Position numbers and translations under genes: made by a program. The notes under the pieces were generated by a model. It ran no database searches. It was given only the letters and a program-made list of their open reading frames with translations, and had not been told where the DNA came from. Below are positions 1-6,405 of a stretch of DNA of 12,760 nt, one piece after another. This stretch comes from Microbacterium sp. (GTDB lineage: Bacteria > Actinomycetota > Actinomycetes > Actinomycetales > Microbacteriaceae): the NCBI GenBank assembly GCA_003248845.1, contig QFPD01000022.1:1-12760 (forward strand), given 5' to 3'. The stretch's first letter is position 1. Each line of letters begins with the position of its first letter.

Positions 1-552
1 GATCTCGCGCCGTACATCGAACGCAAGCTCTTCACGGTGAACACGGGGCACGCGACCACCGCCTACCACGGCGCGCAGGCCGGCATCGAGAAGATCTCCG
101 ATGCCCTCGCCGACCCCGCGATCGCCGCGAAGGTCTCGGCAACGCTCGAAGAGACGTCGGCGCTTCTCGAGGCGGTGCACGGGCTGGATGCCGCGGATCT
201 CGCGGACTACCGGGCCACCATCCTGCGCCGCTTCGCGAACCCCGAGCTGCCCGACACCGCGCAGCGCGTCGGGCGTCAGCCGCTGCGCAAGCTCTCCCGG
301 CACGAGCGGTTCGTCGGGCCTGCGGCGGCCGCCGCCGAGCGAGGGCTCTCGACGCGCGCGCTCGTCGGCGCGATGGGTGCCGCGCTCGCCTTCGACGAAC
401 CCGACGACCCTCAGTCCGTCGAACTGCAGCAGCGTCTGCGCGCCGAGGATGCCGCGACCTTCACCGCCTCGGTGACAGGGCTCGAGAACGACCATCCCCT
501 GTTCGCTCAGGTCGAAGAGGTCGTCCGCGCCCGGCAGGCGGAGCTCCGCTGA
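1..552 (+). CDS. mtlD: Mannitol-1-phosphate 5-dehydrogenase, 3' part (5' end outside window)
   Basis: This enzyme interconverts mannitol 1-phosphate and fructose 6-phosphate with NAD, in the cytoplasm, after uptake of mannitol by its PTS. The reading frame is open from base 1, so the gene starts upstream; 183 codons are visible, about the C-terminal half of a ~380-residue protein. The visible part opens with YIERKLFTVNTGHATTAYHG, the strongly conserved block of the family. It carries the Lys-x4-Asn-x2-His pattern (visible residues 9, 14, 17) of the polyol-specific long-chain dehydrogenases, where the Lys is catalytic. The rest is the helical C-terminal domain and ends normally at TGA 550-552. 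GTG 37 lies inside the conserved block and is not a start. The mannitol PTS genes would be expected upstream. The family call is secure; only the 5' part is unseen. Confidence 0.93.
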   Translation, partial: DLAPYIERKLFTVNTGHATTAYHGAQAGIEKISDALADPAIAAKVSATLEETSALLEAVHGLDAADLADYRATILRRFANPELPDTAQRVGRQPLRKLSRHERFVGPAAAAAERGLSTRALVGAMGAALAFDEPDDPQSVELQQRLRAEDAATFTASVTGLENDHPLFAQVEEVVRARQAELR

Positions 553-568
553 CCGCGGCGCGCCGACC

Positions 569-602
569 CGGTGCCGCCGCAGCACCGTAGACTGCCGCGG
601 TG
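569..602 (+). promoter_or_regulatory. Putative leaderless promoter of the alpha/beta hydrolase gene, with small inverted repeat
   Basis: TAGACT at 588-593 fits the actinobacterial -10 pattern TAnnnT and ends 6 bases before GTG 600. Transcription would therefore start at or next to the start codon. No Shine-Dalgarno sequence precedes this GTG, which agrees with a leaderless mRNA. No good -35 is visible. Immediately upstream is a perfect 6-bp inverted repeat, CGGTGC 569-574 and GCACCG 582-587, with a 7-base loop. It could be a small operator or a weak hairpin at the end of mtlD; there is no T tract. Confidence 0.5.
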
Positions 603-1370
603 ACGAAGAAGCGATCCCGCGGCCGCCGCGTCCTCCGCTGGACCCTCGGGATCATCGGGGGGCTCGTCGTCGCCGCGGTCGTCGGGATCCTCGTCTACAG
701 TCAGGTCGGCGTCATGGCCGCCGAGCCGGAGCCGCTCGCCGCGGTGCGCGCCGACGATCGGATCTCAATCACCGACGATGCGGGCGCGATCGTGATGGCA
801 CGCGCGTCGTCGGCATCCGCGAGCGCCGCAGAGCCCGAGGTCGGGCTCGTCTTCATTCCCGGCGCCAAAGTCGATCCGTGGGCGTACGCGTCCATCCTGT
901 CGGGGCTCGTCACCGATGACGACCTCACCGTCGTCATCACGAAGCCGTGGCTGAACCTCGCCTTCTTCGACCTCCGACCTCTGTCGAGCTTCACCGACCT
1001 CGCTCCGAGCGTGACCGACTGGATCGTCGGCGGGCACTCCCTCGGAGGCGTGCGCGCGTGCCAGCTGGCGACGGACGCCGATGCGCTTCTCCTCCTCGGC
1101 TCGTACTGCGCGAACGACCTGTCGACCTCGGCGCTGCCCGTGCTCAGCATCAGCGGGACCGAAGACGGCCTGTCCACGCCGGAGAAGATCGGCGCCGGAC
1201 GGCCCCTCCTTCCCGCCGACGCCGTCCTCGTCGCCATCCCCGGCGCGTCGAACGCCTCGTTCGGCGACTACGGCCCGCAGCCGGGCGACGGCACCCCGAC
1301 CGCGACGGACGCCGACGTCCGCGCCGTCGTAACGTCGCACGTCGCCGACCTCGCCGATCTGCTGCGCTGA
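600..1370 (+). CDS. Membrane-anchored alpha/beta hydrolase, probably missing its catalytic His
   Basis: 256 residues. An N-terminal basic stretch (MTKKRSRGRR) is followed by one hydrophobic segment at about residues 13-33, so the protein is likely a signal-anchored or secreted membrane-attached hydrolase with its fold outside. The nucleophile elbow GHSLGG (Ser147) and the acid-bearing SGTEDGL (Asp189) identify an alpha/beta hydrolase of the PF12695 type; the substrate is unknown. In this family the catalytic His usually sits in a GGNHAxFGxYG block. Here the aligned block is GASNASFGDYG, with Asn218 where His is expected, followed by the normal PQPGDGT. No nearby His replaces it obviously (the next is His247). 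Start GTG 600 is chosen for the -10 box 6 bases upstream and because it places the basic residues before the membrane helix. The gene is complete, but activity is doubtful. Confidence 0.85.
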   Translation: MTKKRSRGRRVLRWTLGIIGGLVVAAVVGILVYSQVGVMAAEPEPLAAVRADDRISITDDAGAIVMARASSASASAAEPEVGLVFIPGAKVDPWAYASILSGLVTDDDLTVVITKPWLNLAFFDLRPLSSFTDLAPSVTDWIVGGHSLGGVRACQLATDADALLLLGSYCANDLSTSALPVLSISGTEDGLSTPEKIGAGRPLLPADAVLVAIPGASNASFGDYGPQPGDGTPTATDADVRAVVTSHVADLADLLR

Positions 1371-1380
1371 TCGGCCGCCG

Positions 1381-1962
1381 GTGCTCCTCCTCGCCGCCGC
1401 GAGCGCCGCGCCGCTCGTCTGGCGCGAGGTCAACTGGCGACGCACGGCCTGGCTCATCTGTCCGGGCCTGGTCGCAGCGCCCGCAGGCCTCGTGTTCGTA
1501 CGAGTGCTGCCCGAGCCTGCGCTCCTGATCGGCATCGGCGCCCTGGCGGTCTTCGCCCTTGTCGCCGGGAGGATCCCGCAGCTCTCCCGCGCCCTCACCG
1601 GACGCTCGGGGGCGGTGGCGGCAGGAGCAGCCGCCGGGTTCATGAACGTCGCGAGCGGCCTGGCCGGTCCGCCGGTCGCCGCGCACGCCGTCGGCGACGG
1701 GTGGCCGCAGCGGCCCTTCTCGGCGAGCGTGCAGGTGATCTTCACTGCCTTCGGGGTGATCACCGTCGCTCTCCGGGGCCTCCCCACCGAACCCCCGATC
1801 GACGTGGCCCTCCTCGCGGCAGCGACCGCTGTCGGGATCGTGGCGGGCTCCGCCCTCACGCGCGTGATCCCTCCACTGATCGCGCGCCGTGCGATGCTCG
1901 TCATCGCCTGGAGCGGCGCAGCCCTCGTCATCGTGCGCGGCGCCATTGCGCTGTGGGTCTGA
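1381..1962 (+). CDS. TauE/SafE-family permease, apparently truncated at the N-terminus
   Basis: Family members are multi-pass membrane proteins that export sulfite, sulfoacetate or other small organic anions. The 193 residues include the second-half signature GFMNVASGLAGPPVAAHAV (about residues 86-104), several hydrophobic helices and a normal C-terminal end (VRGAIALWV). Usual length is about 250. The sequence opens at the block corresponding to the end of helix 2 and the REVNWRR loop, so roughly 55 N-terminal residues are missing, including the Gly-rich RxxGxGxGLVxxP-type first helix. In frame, the stop at 1330-1332 lies inside the preceding gene and no ATG or GTG occurs between it and GTG 1381. 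That GTG lies 10 bases after the hydrolase stop and has no clear ribosome site. A 5' deletion that left a probable pseudogene is the simplest reading. The family assignment is good; function is doubtful. Confidence 0.7.
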   Translation: MLLLAAASAAPLVWREVNWRRTAWLICPGLVAAPAGLVFVRVLPEPALLIGIGALAVFALVAGRIPQLSRALTGRSGAVAAGAAAGFMNVASGLAGPPVAAHAVGDGWPQRPFSASVQVIFTAFGVITVALRGLPTEPPIDVALLAAATAVGIVAGSALTRVIPPLIARRAMLVIAWSGAALVIVRGAIALWV

Positions 1963-2062
1963 CGAACCGGTACCGCAGTATCAGTTATGAACGACTAACC
2001 TGGATCCCGTCGACGACGACACGATCCCGCACCGTCGCGGGGTGAAGCTGGGGACGCTGCAT
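1963..2062 (+). promoter_or_regulatory. AT-richer intergenic region, likely promoter/operator of the monooxygenase operon
   Basis: The only intergenic gap before the three-gene operon. Bases 1978-2001 are clearly AT-richer than their surroundings and contain TAACCT (1996-2001), which fits a -10 of the TAnnnT type, plus GTTATGAAC (about 1984-1992), a short GTT/AAC dyad. No convincing -35 was found. A regulator site is plausible, but no regulator gene is adjacent. GGGGA at 2050-2054 is the ribosome binding site for ATG 2063, with an 8-base spacer. Confidence 0.3.
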
Positions 2063-3424
2063 ATGACTCACGGGACCACGGAACTGCGCTGCGCGATCAT
2101 CGGCGCCGGCCCGTCCGGACTGGCCGCCGCCCGCGCCTTTCAGCGTGTCGGTCTCACCTTCACCGGGTTCGAGGCATCCACCGGCGTCGGCGGCCTCTGG
2201 GACATCGACAACCCGCGCTCCACGATGTACGAGTCAGCCCACCTCATCTCTTCGCGCACGACGACCCAGTTCACTGAGTACCCAATGCAGACGGATGCCG
2301 ACTACCCGAGCCACCGCGTGCTGATCGACTACTTCCGCGGCTACGCCGACCACTTCGGCCTCACCGATCACTTCCGGTTCGAGACGAAGGTCACCGCCCT
2401 CACGCCCGCAGACGGCGGCGGCTGGGACGTGACCGCGGCCGGCCCGAGCGGGGAGACCACCGAGCGCTTCGACGCCGTCGTCCTCGCCAACGGCACGCTC
2501 GCCGAGCCCTCGGTCCCCGCCTTCCGGGGCACGTTCACCGGCGAGATCTTCCACACCTCCCAATACAAGAGCGCCAGGCAGCTCGACGGCAGACGAGTCC
2601 TCATCGTCGGTGCGGGCAACTCCGGCTGCGACATCGCCGTCGACGCCGTGCACCACGCGGTATCCGTCGACATGAGTGTCCGTCGCGGCTACTACTTCGT
2701 GCCGAGGTACCTCTTCGGCAAGCCGTCCGACACCCTCAACCAAGGCAAGCCGCTCCCGGCGCGCATCAAGCAGTTCATCGACACTCGCGTGCTGCGGGCG
2801 TTCACCGGCGACCCCGTCCGGTTCGGCTTCCCCAAACCGGACTACCGCATCTACGAATCGCACCCGATCGTCAACACCCTCGTGTTGAACCACCTCGGGC
2901 AGGGCGACCTCGGCATCCGCGGCGACATCGACCGGTTCGAGGGCAGCGTGGTCCGCTTCCGGGACGGGTCGAGCGGTGAGTACGACACCGTGCTGCTCGC
3001 GACCGGGTACACGCTCGACTACCCGTTCGTCGACCGCGCCGCGCTCAACTGGACGGGAGCGTCGCCGACGCTCTACCTCAACGTGTTCCCCCCGGCGTTC
3101 GAGGGCCTGTACGTCATGGGCATGATCGAGGCGTCGGGCATCGGCTGGCAGGGGCGGTACGAGCAGGCCGAACTCATCGCGGCCTACCTCACCGCTACCC
3201 CCGCGGCGCAGGCGGAGTTCCGGCGCACCGTGCGCGAAGACGCCTGGCCCGACCTCACGGGCGGGTATCGCTATCTCGGGCTCGCGCGCATGTCGTACTA
3301 CGTGAACAAGGATGCCTACCGCGCGGCCGTTCGCCGGGCCGTCGACGGCCTGCGCGGCCGGGCTCCGAAGGCCGCAGCTCGCCGCCGCGGCATCCTCTCC
3401 CCCGCGGGGAAGGCGCAGCGATGA
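2063..3424 (+). CDS. Flavin-containing monooxygenase (FMO-type, FAD/NADPH)
   Basis: 453 residues, the usual length for a bacterial class B flavoprotein monooxygenase. Such enzymes use FAD, NADPH and oxygen to oxygenate N, S or ketone groups of lipophilic substrates. Motifs in order: FAD dinucleotide fold GAGPSG (14-19) with GVGGLW (41-46); the FMO identifying motif FTGEIFHTSQY (158-168, FxGxxxHxxxY); NADP dinucleotide fold GAGNSG (183-188); and ATGYT (313-317). The His-containing motif separates it from simple thioredoxin-reductase-like proteins. ATG 2063 is preferred because GGGGA (2050-2054) precedes it by 8 bases and MTHGTTELRCAIIG is a normal N-terminus; in-frame GTG 2042 would add 7 residues without a good ribosome site. 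Its last bases overlap the next start as ATGA, so it is coupled to the carrier gene. A Baeyer-Villiger activity is possible; the substrate cannot be read. Confidence 0.9.
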   Translation: MTHGTTELRCAIIGAGPSGLAAARAFQRVGLTFTGFEASTGVGGLWDIDNPRSTMYESAHLISSRTTTQFTEYPMQTDADYPSHRVLIDYFRGYADHFGLTDHFRFETKVTALTPADGGGWDVTAAGPSGETTERFDAVVLANGTLAEPSVPAFRGTFTGEIFHTSQYKSARQLDGRRVLIVGAGNSGCDIAVDAVHHAVSVDMSVRRGYYFVPRYLFGKPSDTLNQGKPLPARIKQFIDTRVLRAFTGDPVRFGFPKPDYRIYESHPIVNTLVLNHLGQGDLGIRGDIDRFEGSVVRFRDGSSGEYDTVLLATGYTLDYPFVDRAALNWTGASPTLYLNVFPPAFEGLYVMGMIEASGIGWQGRYEQAELIAAYLTATPAAQAEFRRTVREDAWPDLTGGYRYLGLARMSYYVNKDAYRAAVRRAVDGLRGRAPKAAARRRGILSPAGKAQR

Positions 3425-4401
3425 ACCCCGACGACGTTCTCCTGAACTTCACGCCCGGCACGCTCGTGGCGCTCAACGTCGTGCTGGCGCTCATCATGCT
3501 CGGGGTCGCCCTCGATGTGACGGTCGACGACTTCCGCATCGTCGCACGCAAGCCCAAGCCCATGATCATCGCGATCATCGCGCAGCTGCTCGTACTGCCG
3601 GCGGTGACCTTCGCTCTCACGCTGGTCCTCCCGGTGACACCGTCGATGGCGCTCGGCATGATCCTCGTCGCGTGCTGCCCGCCCGGCAACATCTCGCAGG
3701 TGCTGACGCACCGTGCCGGCGGAAACGTCGCGCTCTCGGTGTCGATGACGGCGGTGTCGAACCTCATCTACATCCTGGTGCTGCCGTTCTCCGTCGCCTT
3801 CTGGGGGTCGCTCCGACCCGACACGAAGGCGCTCCTGCGCGTCGTCTCCCTCAACGGCTGGCAGATGCTCCTCGAGATCCTCCTGATCATCGGCGTGCCG
3901 TTCGCGATCGGGCTGTGGGTGCGACACCGCGCGCCGCGACTCGCCGGGCGGGTGCAGCCGTTCGTGAAGTGGTTCTCGCTGCTCGCACTCCTCGCCTTCA
4001 TCGTCGCGGCCCTCGCGGGCAACTGGCAGTACTTCGTCGACTTCCTCGGCCTCATCCTCCTCGCCGTCACGATCCACGACGCCGTCGCGCTCGCGATCGG
4101 GTGGACGACCGCGACCGTCGGCGGCCTCGGCACCCGCGAGCGCAAGGCGATGACGTTCGAAGTGGGGATCCGCAACGCCGGGCTCGGACTCGGCCTCATC
4201 TTCACGTTCTTCGGCGGTCTCGGCGGCATGGCGATCGTCGCCGGTTGGTGGGGTATCTGGGACATCGTCGCGGGGCTCATCGTCGCGGCGCTCTGGGCAC
4301 GGCACACGAGGGCGCGGACGGGCTCCGCGTCGGGCGATGCGACCCGGCGCGGGCGCCCGACCGCTCCGGGCGGGGCAGAGGTTCCGGGGGCGGCAGCGTG
4401 A
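3421..4401 (+). CDS. Bile acid:sodium symporter-family transporter (SBF/BASS)
   Basis: 326 residues with about nine or ten hydrophobic segments from residue 14 to 293, then a ~30-residue polar C-terminal tail rich in Arg, Gly, Ala and Pro. SBF-family hallmarks are the discontinuous-helix block ILVACCPPGNISQVLTH (81-97) with AGGNVALSV (99-107), and the second crossing block EVGIRNAGLGLGL (247-259), with the conserved Glu247 and Asn252. These regions form the sodium and substrate sites in known members, which import bile acids, pantoate, pyruvate or other organic anions. The start ATG overlaps the monooxygenase stop (ATGA) and has its own GGGGAAGG at 3406-3413, 7 bases upstream. Its stop overlaps the next GTG. 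The coupling suggests it imports the substrate, or moves the product, of the flanking oxidoreductases. The substrate is unknown; Na+ dependence is inferred from the family. Confidence 0.9.
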   Translation: MNPDDVLLNFTPGTLVALNVVLALIMLGVALDVTVDDFRIVARKPKPMIIAIIAQLLVLPAVTFALTLVLPVTPSMALGMILVACCPPGNISQVLTHRAGGNVALSVSMTAVSNLIYILVLPFSVAFWGSLRPDTKALLRVVSLNGWQMLLEILLIIGVPFAIGLWVRHRAPRLAGRVQPFVKWFSLLALLAFIVAALAGNWQYFVDFLGLILLAVTIHDAVALAIGWTTATVGGLGTRERKAMTFEVGIRNAGLGLGLIFTFFGGLGGMAIVAGWWGIWDIVAGLIVAALWARHTRARTGSASGDATRRGRPTAPGGAEVPGAAA

Positions 4402-5351
4402 CCCGCGTGTTCATCACCGGCGGCGCTGGGTTCCTGGGCGGCCACGTGGCATCCGCCCTCTCGGCCCGCGACGACGTCGCGCTGGTCGTGGCGGGCGACG
4501 TCCGACCACCCGCGGAGCCCGTCGCCGGGGTCGTCTACGAGCAGTGCGACGTGACGCGCGCGGGCGCGCTCGCTCCGCTGCTGCAGCGGCACGGGATCGA
4601 CGTGGTCGTGCATCTCGCGGCCATCGTCAACCCTGGGCGCGACCACGATCTCGAGTACCGCGTCGACGTCGACGGCACGAGGAACGTGCTGTCGGCGTGC
4701 GTCGACGCAGGGGTGCGCCGCATCGTGGTGTCATCGTCGGGTGCGGCGTACGGCTATCACCCCGACAACCCCGAGTGGCTGCGCGAGGGCGACCCCGTGC
4801 GCGGCAACGACGAGTTCGCGTACGCGAAGCACAAGCGCCTCGTCGAGGAGATGCTGGCCGCGTATCGCGGGTCGCACCCGGGGCTCGAGCAGGTCGTGTT
4901 CCGGATCGGTACGATTCTCGGGCCGACCGTCCAGAACCAGATCACAGCACTGTGGGACGGAGGCCGGATCCTCGCCGTGCGCGGGTCCGACTCGCCGTTC
5001 GTGTTCGTCTGGGTCGACGACGTCGCCGGCGCGATGGCCCGGGCCGCGACGGACGGCCCGCCCGGGATCTACAACGTCGCCGGCGACGGCCGGCTCACGG
5101 TCGGCGAGATCGCGGCGCGGCTGCGCAAGCCTGTGCTGGTGGTCCCGGCATCCGTCCTCGCCACGGCGTTGCGGATCGGTCGTGCCCTGCGCCTGACGGT
5201 GCACGGCCCCGAGCAGGTCGGATTCCTGCGCTACCGCCCGGTGTTGGCCAACGACGCGCTCAAGCGCGACTTCGGTTACACCCCGCGTCTCACATCCGCC
5301 GAGGCGTTCGAGGCGTACCTCGCCTCGCACCCCGGCGTCGCCCGCTCCTGA
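4398..5351 (+). CDS. NAD-dependent epimerase/dehydratase family protein (extended SDR)
   Basis: 317 residues with a complete extended short-chain dehydrogenase fold. The nucleotide-binding motif is TGGAGFLGGH (7-16), followed by CDVT (50-53) at the adenine pocket and VVHLAAIV (70-77). VSSSGAAYG (111-119) carries the catalytic Ser, and the YxxxK motif is Tyr142 to Lys146 (YAKHK). RIGTILGP marks the substrate domain. This resembles the UDP-sugar epimerase, 3-beta-hydroxysteroid dehydrogenase and cinnamoyl reductase-like group, so the reaction is an NAD(P)-linked oxidation/reduction or epimerisation on an unknown substrate. GTG 4398 is chosen because it overlaps the carrier's TGA (GTGA), is preceded by a G-rich stretch, and puts the Rossmann motif at the very N-terminus. 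The long in-frame opening further upstream is only read-through of the carrier gene. It is the last gene of the coupled operon; no terminator-like hairpin with a T tract follows. Confidence 0.88.
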   Translation: MTRVFITGGAGFLGGHVASALSARDDVALVVAGDVRPPAEPVAGVVYEQCDVTRAGALAPLLQRHGIDVVVHLAAIVNPGRDHDLEYRVDVDGTRNVLSACVDAGVRRIVVSSSGAAYGYHPDNPEWLREGDPVRGNDEFAYAKHKRLVEEMLAAYRGSHPGLEQVVFRIGTILGPTVQNQITALWDGGRILAVRGSDSPFVFVWVDDVAGAMARAATDGPPGIYNVAGDGRLTVGEIAARLRKPVLVVPASVLATALRIGRALRLTVHGPEQVGFLRYRPVLANDALKRDFGYTPRLTSAEAFEAYLASHPGVARS

Positions 5352-5379
5352 CCGCCGGACACGCCGCACCCGGCCAGCC

Positions 5380-5460
5380 GCGAAAACTCCACCGAATCGG
5401 CATCCGAAAAGGTGATAACCGGCCAGAAGACACACGATGCCCCGGAAATGGTGGAGTTTC
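5380..5460. repeat. Structured repeat, copy 1 (arm - 21 nt - GTGATAACCG - 31 nt - arm)
   Basis: The left arm GCGAAAACTCCACC (5380-5393) and right arm GGTGGAGTTTC (5450-5460) share a perfect 10-bp inverted repeat (5384-5393 with 5450-5459). An inner stem GGCATC (5399-5404) with GATGCC (5436-5441) gives a nested hairpin. GTGATAACCG (5412-5421) lies in the apical loop. The copy fills most of the gap between the SDR gene and the nuclease gene. The same layout, reversed, occurs at 6381-6466. Confidence 0.75.
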
Positions 5461-5553
5461 ATCGACTCCTCCCCAGCACACCTCTTTCGTCGATTCGTTC
5501 ACAGAAGGGGCCTACGTCACCCGCGCGGAGCGCCGACCCGGTCGACTACGGGA

Positions 5554-6405
5554 GTGACCGACGACGCCTCAGCGCTACTCTCCGCCCGATACCTCTCTCC
5601 TGCAGGACTCGCCGCCCGCGGGCTCACCCCCCACGAGATACGACGACTCGTCAGCTGCGGTGCGCTGATTCGTCTTCGCAACGGCCGCTACGTCAGCGAC
5701 GGCTGTCCCCCGGCGCTGGCTGCCGCCGGTCGCGCCGGGGGACGCCTCGATTGCGTGTCGCTACTCGCCGCGATCGGCGTGTTCGTGCGCGAGCGTCGCG
5801 GCCCGCTGCACGTTCAGATCGACGCCGACGCCAGCCGACTGCCATCTACCGGCGCCTCCGTGCGTCGGCACTGGCGCGCGACGTCGTGCGACCGCACCCG
5901 TCTGGCCGCGGACATCATCGAGGCGCTCGCCCAAGCCTGCCGATGTCAGACACCGCGCGACGCCATCGCGACGCTGGACAGCGCATGGCACCTTGGCTTC
6001 GTCGACGAGGAAGGAATCGCAGCGGTCTTCGCACACCTGCCCCGACGATTTCGCGTTCTCCGGGGACTGTTGGACCGTCGCGCGGAGGCAGGAACGGAGA
6101 GCCTGGTCCGCCTCATGATGCGTATGCTCGGTTGCTCCGTCGAGACCCAAGTCGACATACCGGGAGTCGGACGCGTGGACCTCCTCGTAGATGGTTGGCT
6201 GATCATCGAATGCGACAGTCGCGCCCATCACGCCTCATGGGAGGAACGCCGACGCGACACGCGCCGCGACCTTGCAGCCGCGGCGCTCGGATACACGACC
6301 GTCCGACCCATCGCAGAAGACGTCTTCGATCGCCCGCAGGAGGTCTTCACTCAACTCCGGCGCGCGCTCGACCACCGGCACGCGAAAACTCCTCCGCCGC
6401 GGTGA
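5554..6405 (+). CDS. AbiEi-like winged-helix plus DUF559/Vsr-like nuclease-domain protein
   Basis: 283 residues. Residues ~10-55 (YLSPAGLAARGLTPHEIRRL through RNGRYV) look like the AbiEi-type winged-helix antitoxin domain. Residues ~180-272 look like DUF559/REase_MTES_1575, a PD-(D/E)xK fold related to very-short-patch-repair endonucleases: Glu182, then Asp209 in GRVDLLVDG, then Glu219-x-Asp221 in LIIECDS, His225/226 and a basic helix. The active-site pattern looks intact. No AbiEii toxin gene is adjacent, so this is not a two-gene AbiE system. GTG 5554 is chosen because the family N-terminus begins here; the in-frame ATG 5437 lies inside the upstream repeat and would add an unrelated basic stretch. 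TCGACT (5542-5547), 6 bases upstream, is a weak possible -10 for leaderless transcription. Codon use is more relaxed than its neighbours (ATA, GTA, CAA, GGT), hinting at transfer. The stop lies inside repeat copy 2. A DNA-cleaving role is inferred; the biological role is unknown. Confidence 0.8.
   Translation: MTDDASALLSARYLSPAGLAARGLTPHEIRRLVSCGALIRLRNGRYVSDGCPPALAAAGRAGGRLDCVSLLAAIGVFVRERRGPLHVQIDADASRLPSTGASVRRHWRATSCDRTRLAADIIEALAQACRCQTPRDAIATLDSAWHLGFVDEEGIAAVFAHLPRRFRVLRGLLDRRAEAGTESLVRLMMRMLGCSVETQVDIPGVGRVDLLVDGWLIIECDSRAHHASWEERRRDTRRDLAAAALGYTTVRPIAEDVFDRPQEVFTQLRRALDHRHAKTPPPR

Noticed and set aside
765..1946. Long minus-strand open frame opposite the hydrolase and permease genes
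   Set aside because: Its translation is Arg/Ala/Pro-rich with no recognisable domain; it is an antisense by-product of high GC opposite two clear genes.
2042..2062. Alternative GTG 2042 start for the monooxygenase
   Set aside because: It lacks a ribosome site, whereas ATG 2063 has GGGGA 8 bases upstream. The difference is only 7 residues.
3312..4397. N-terminal extension of the SDR gene by about 360 codons
   Set aside because: This stretch is the shifted frame of the monooxygenase and carrier genes; the real start is GTG 4398 just before the Rossmann motif.
560..5542. Shared 13-mer GCGCCGACCCGGT at 560-572 and 5530-5542, each ahead of a GTG start
   Set aside because: One such match is expected by chance in a GC-rich window of this size, and its distance to the -10-like boxes differs between the two sites.
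5437..5553. Alternative ATG 5437 start for the nuclease-domain protein
   Set aside because: It lies inside repeat copy 1 and would add an unrelated basic stretch; the winged-helix domain begins just after GTG 5554.
5554..6405. Type IV AbiE toxin-antitoxin system
   Set aside because: No AbiEii nucleotidyltransferase gene on either side; only the winged-helix part resembles AbiEi.
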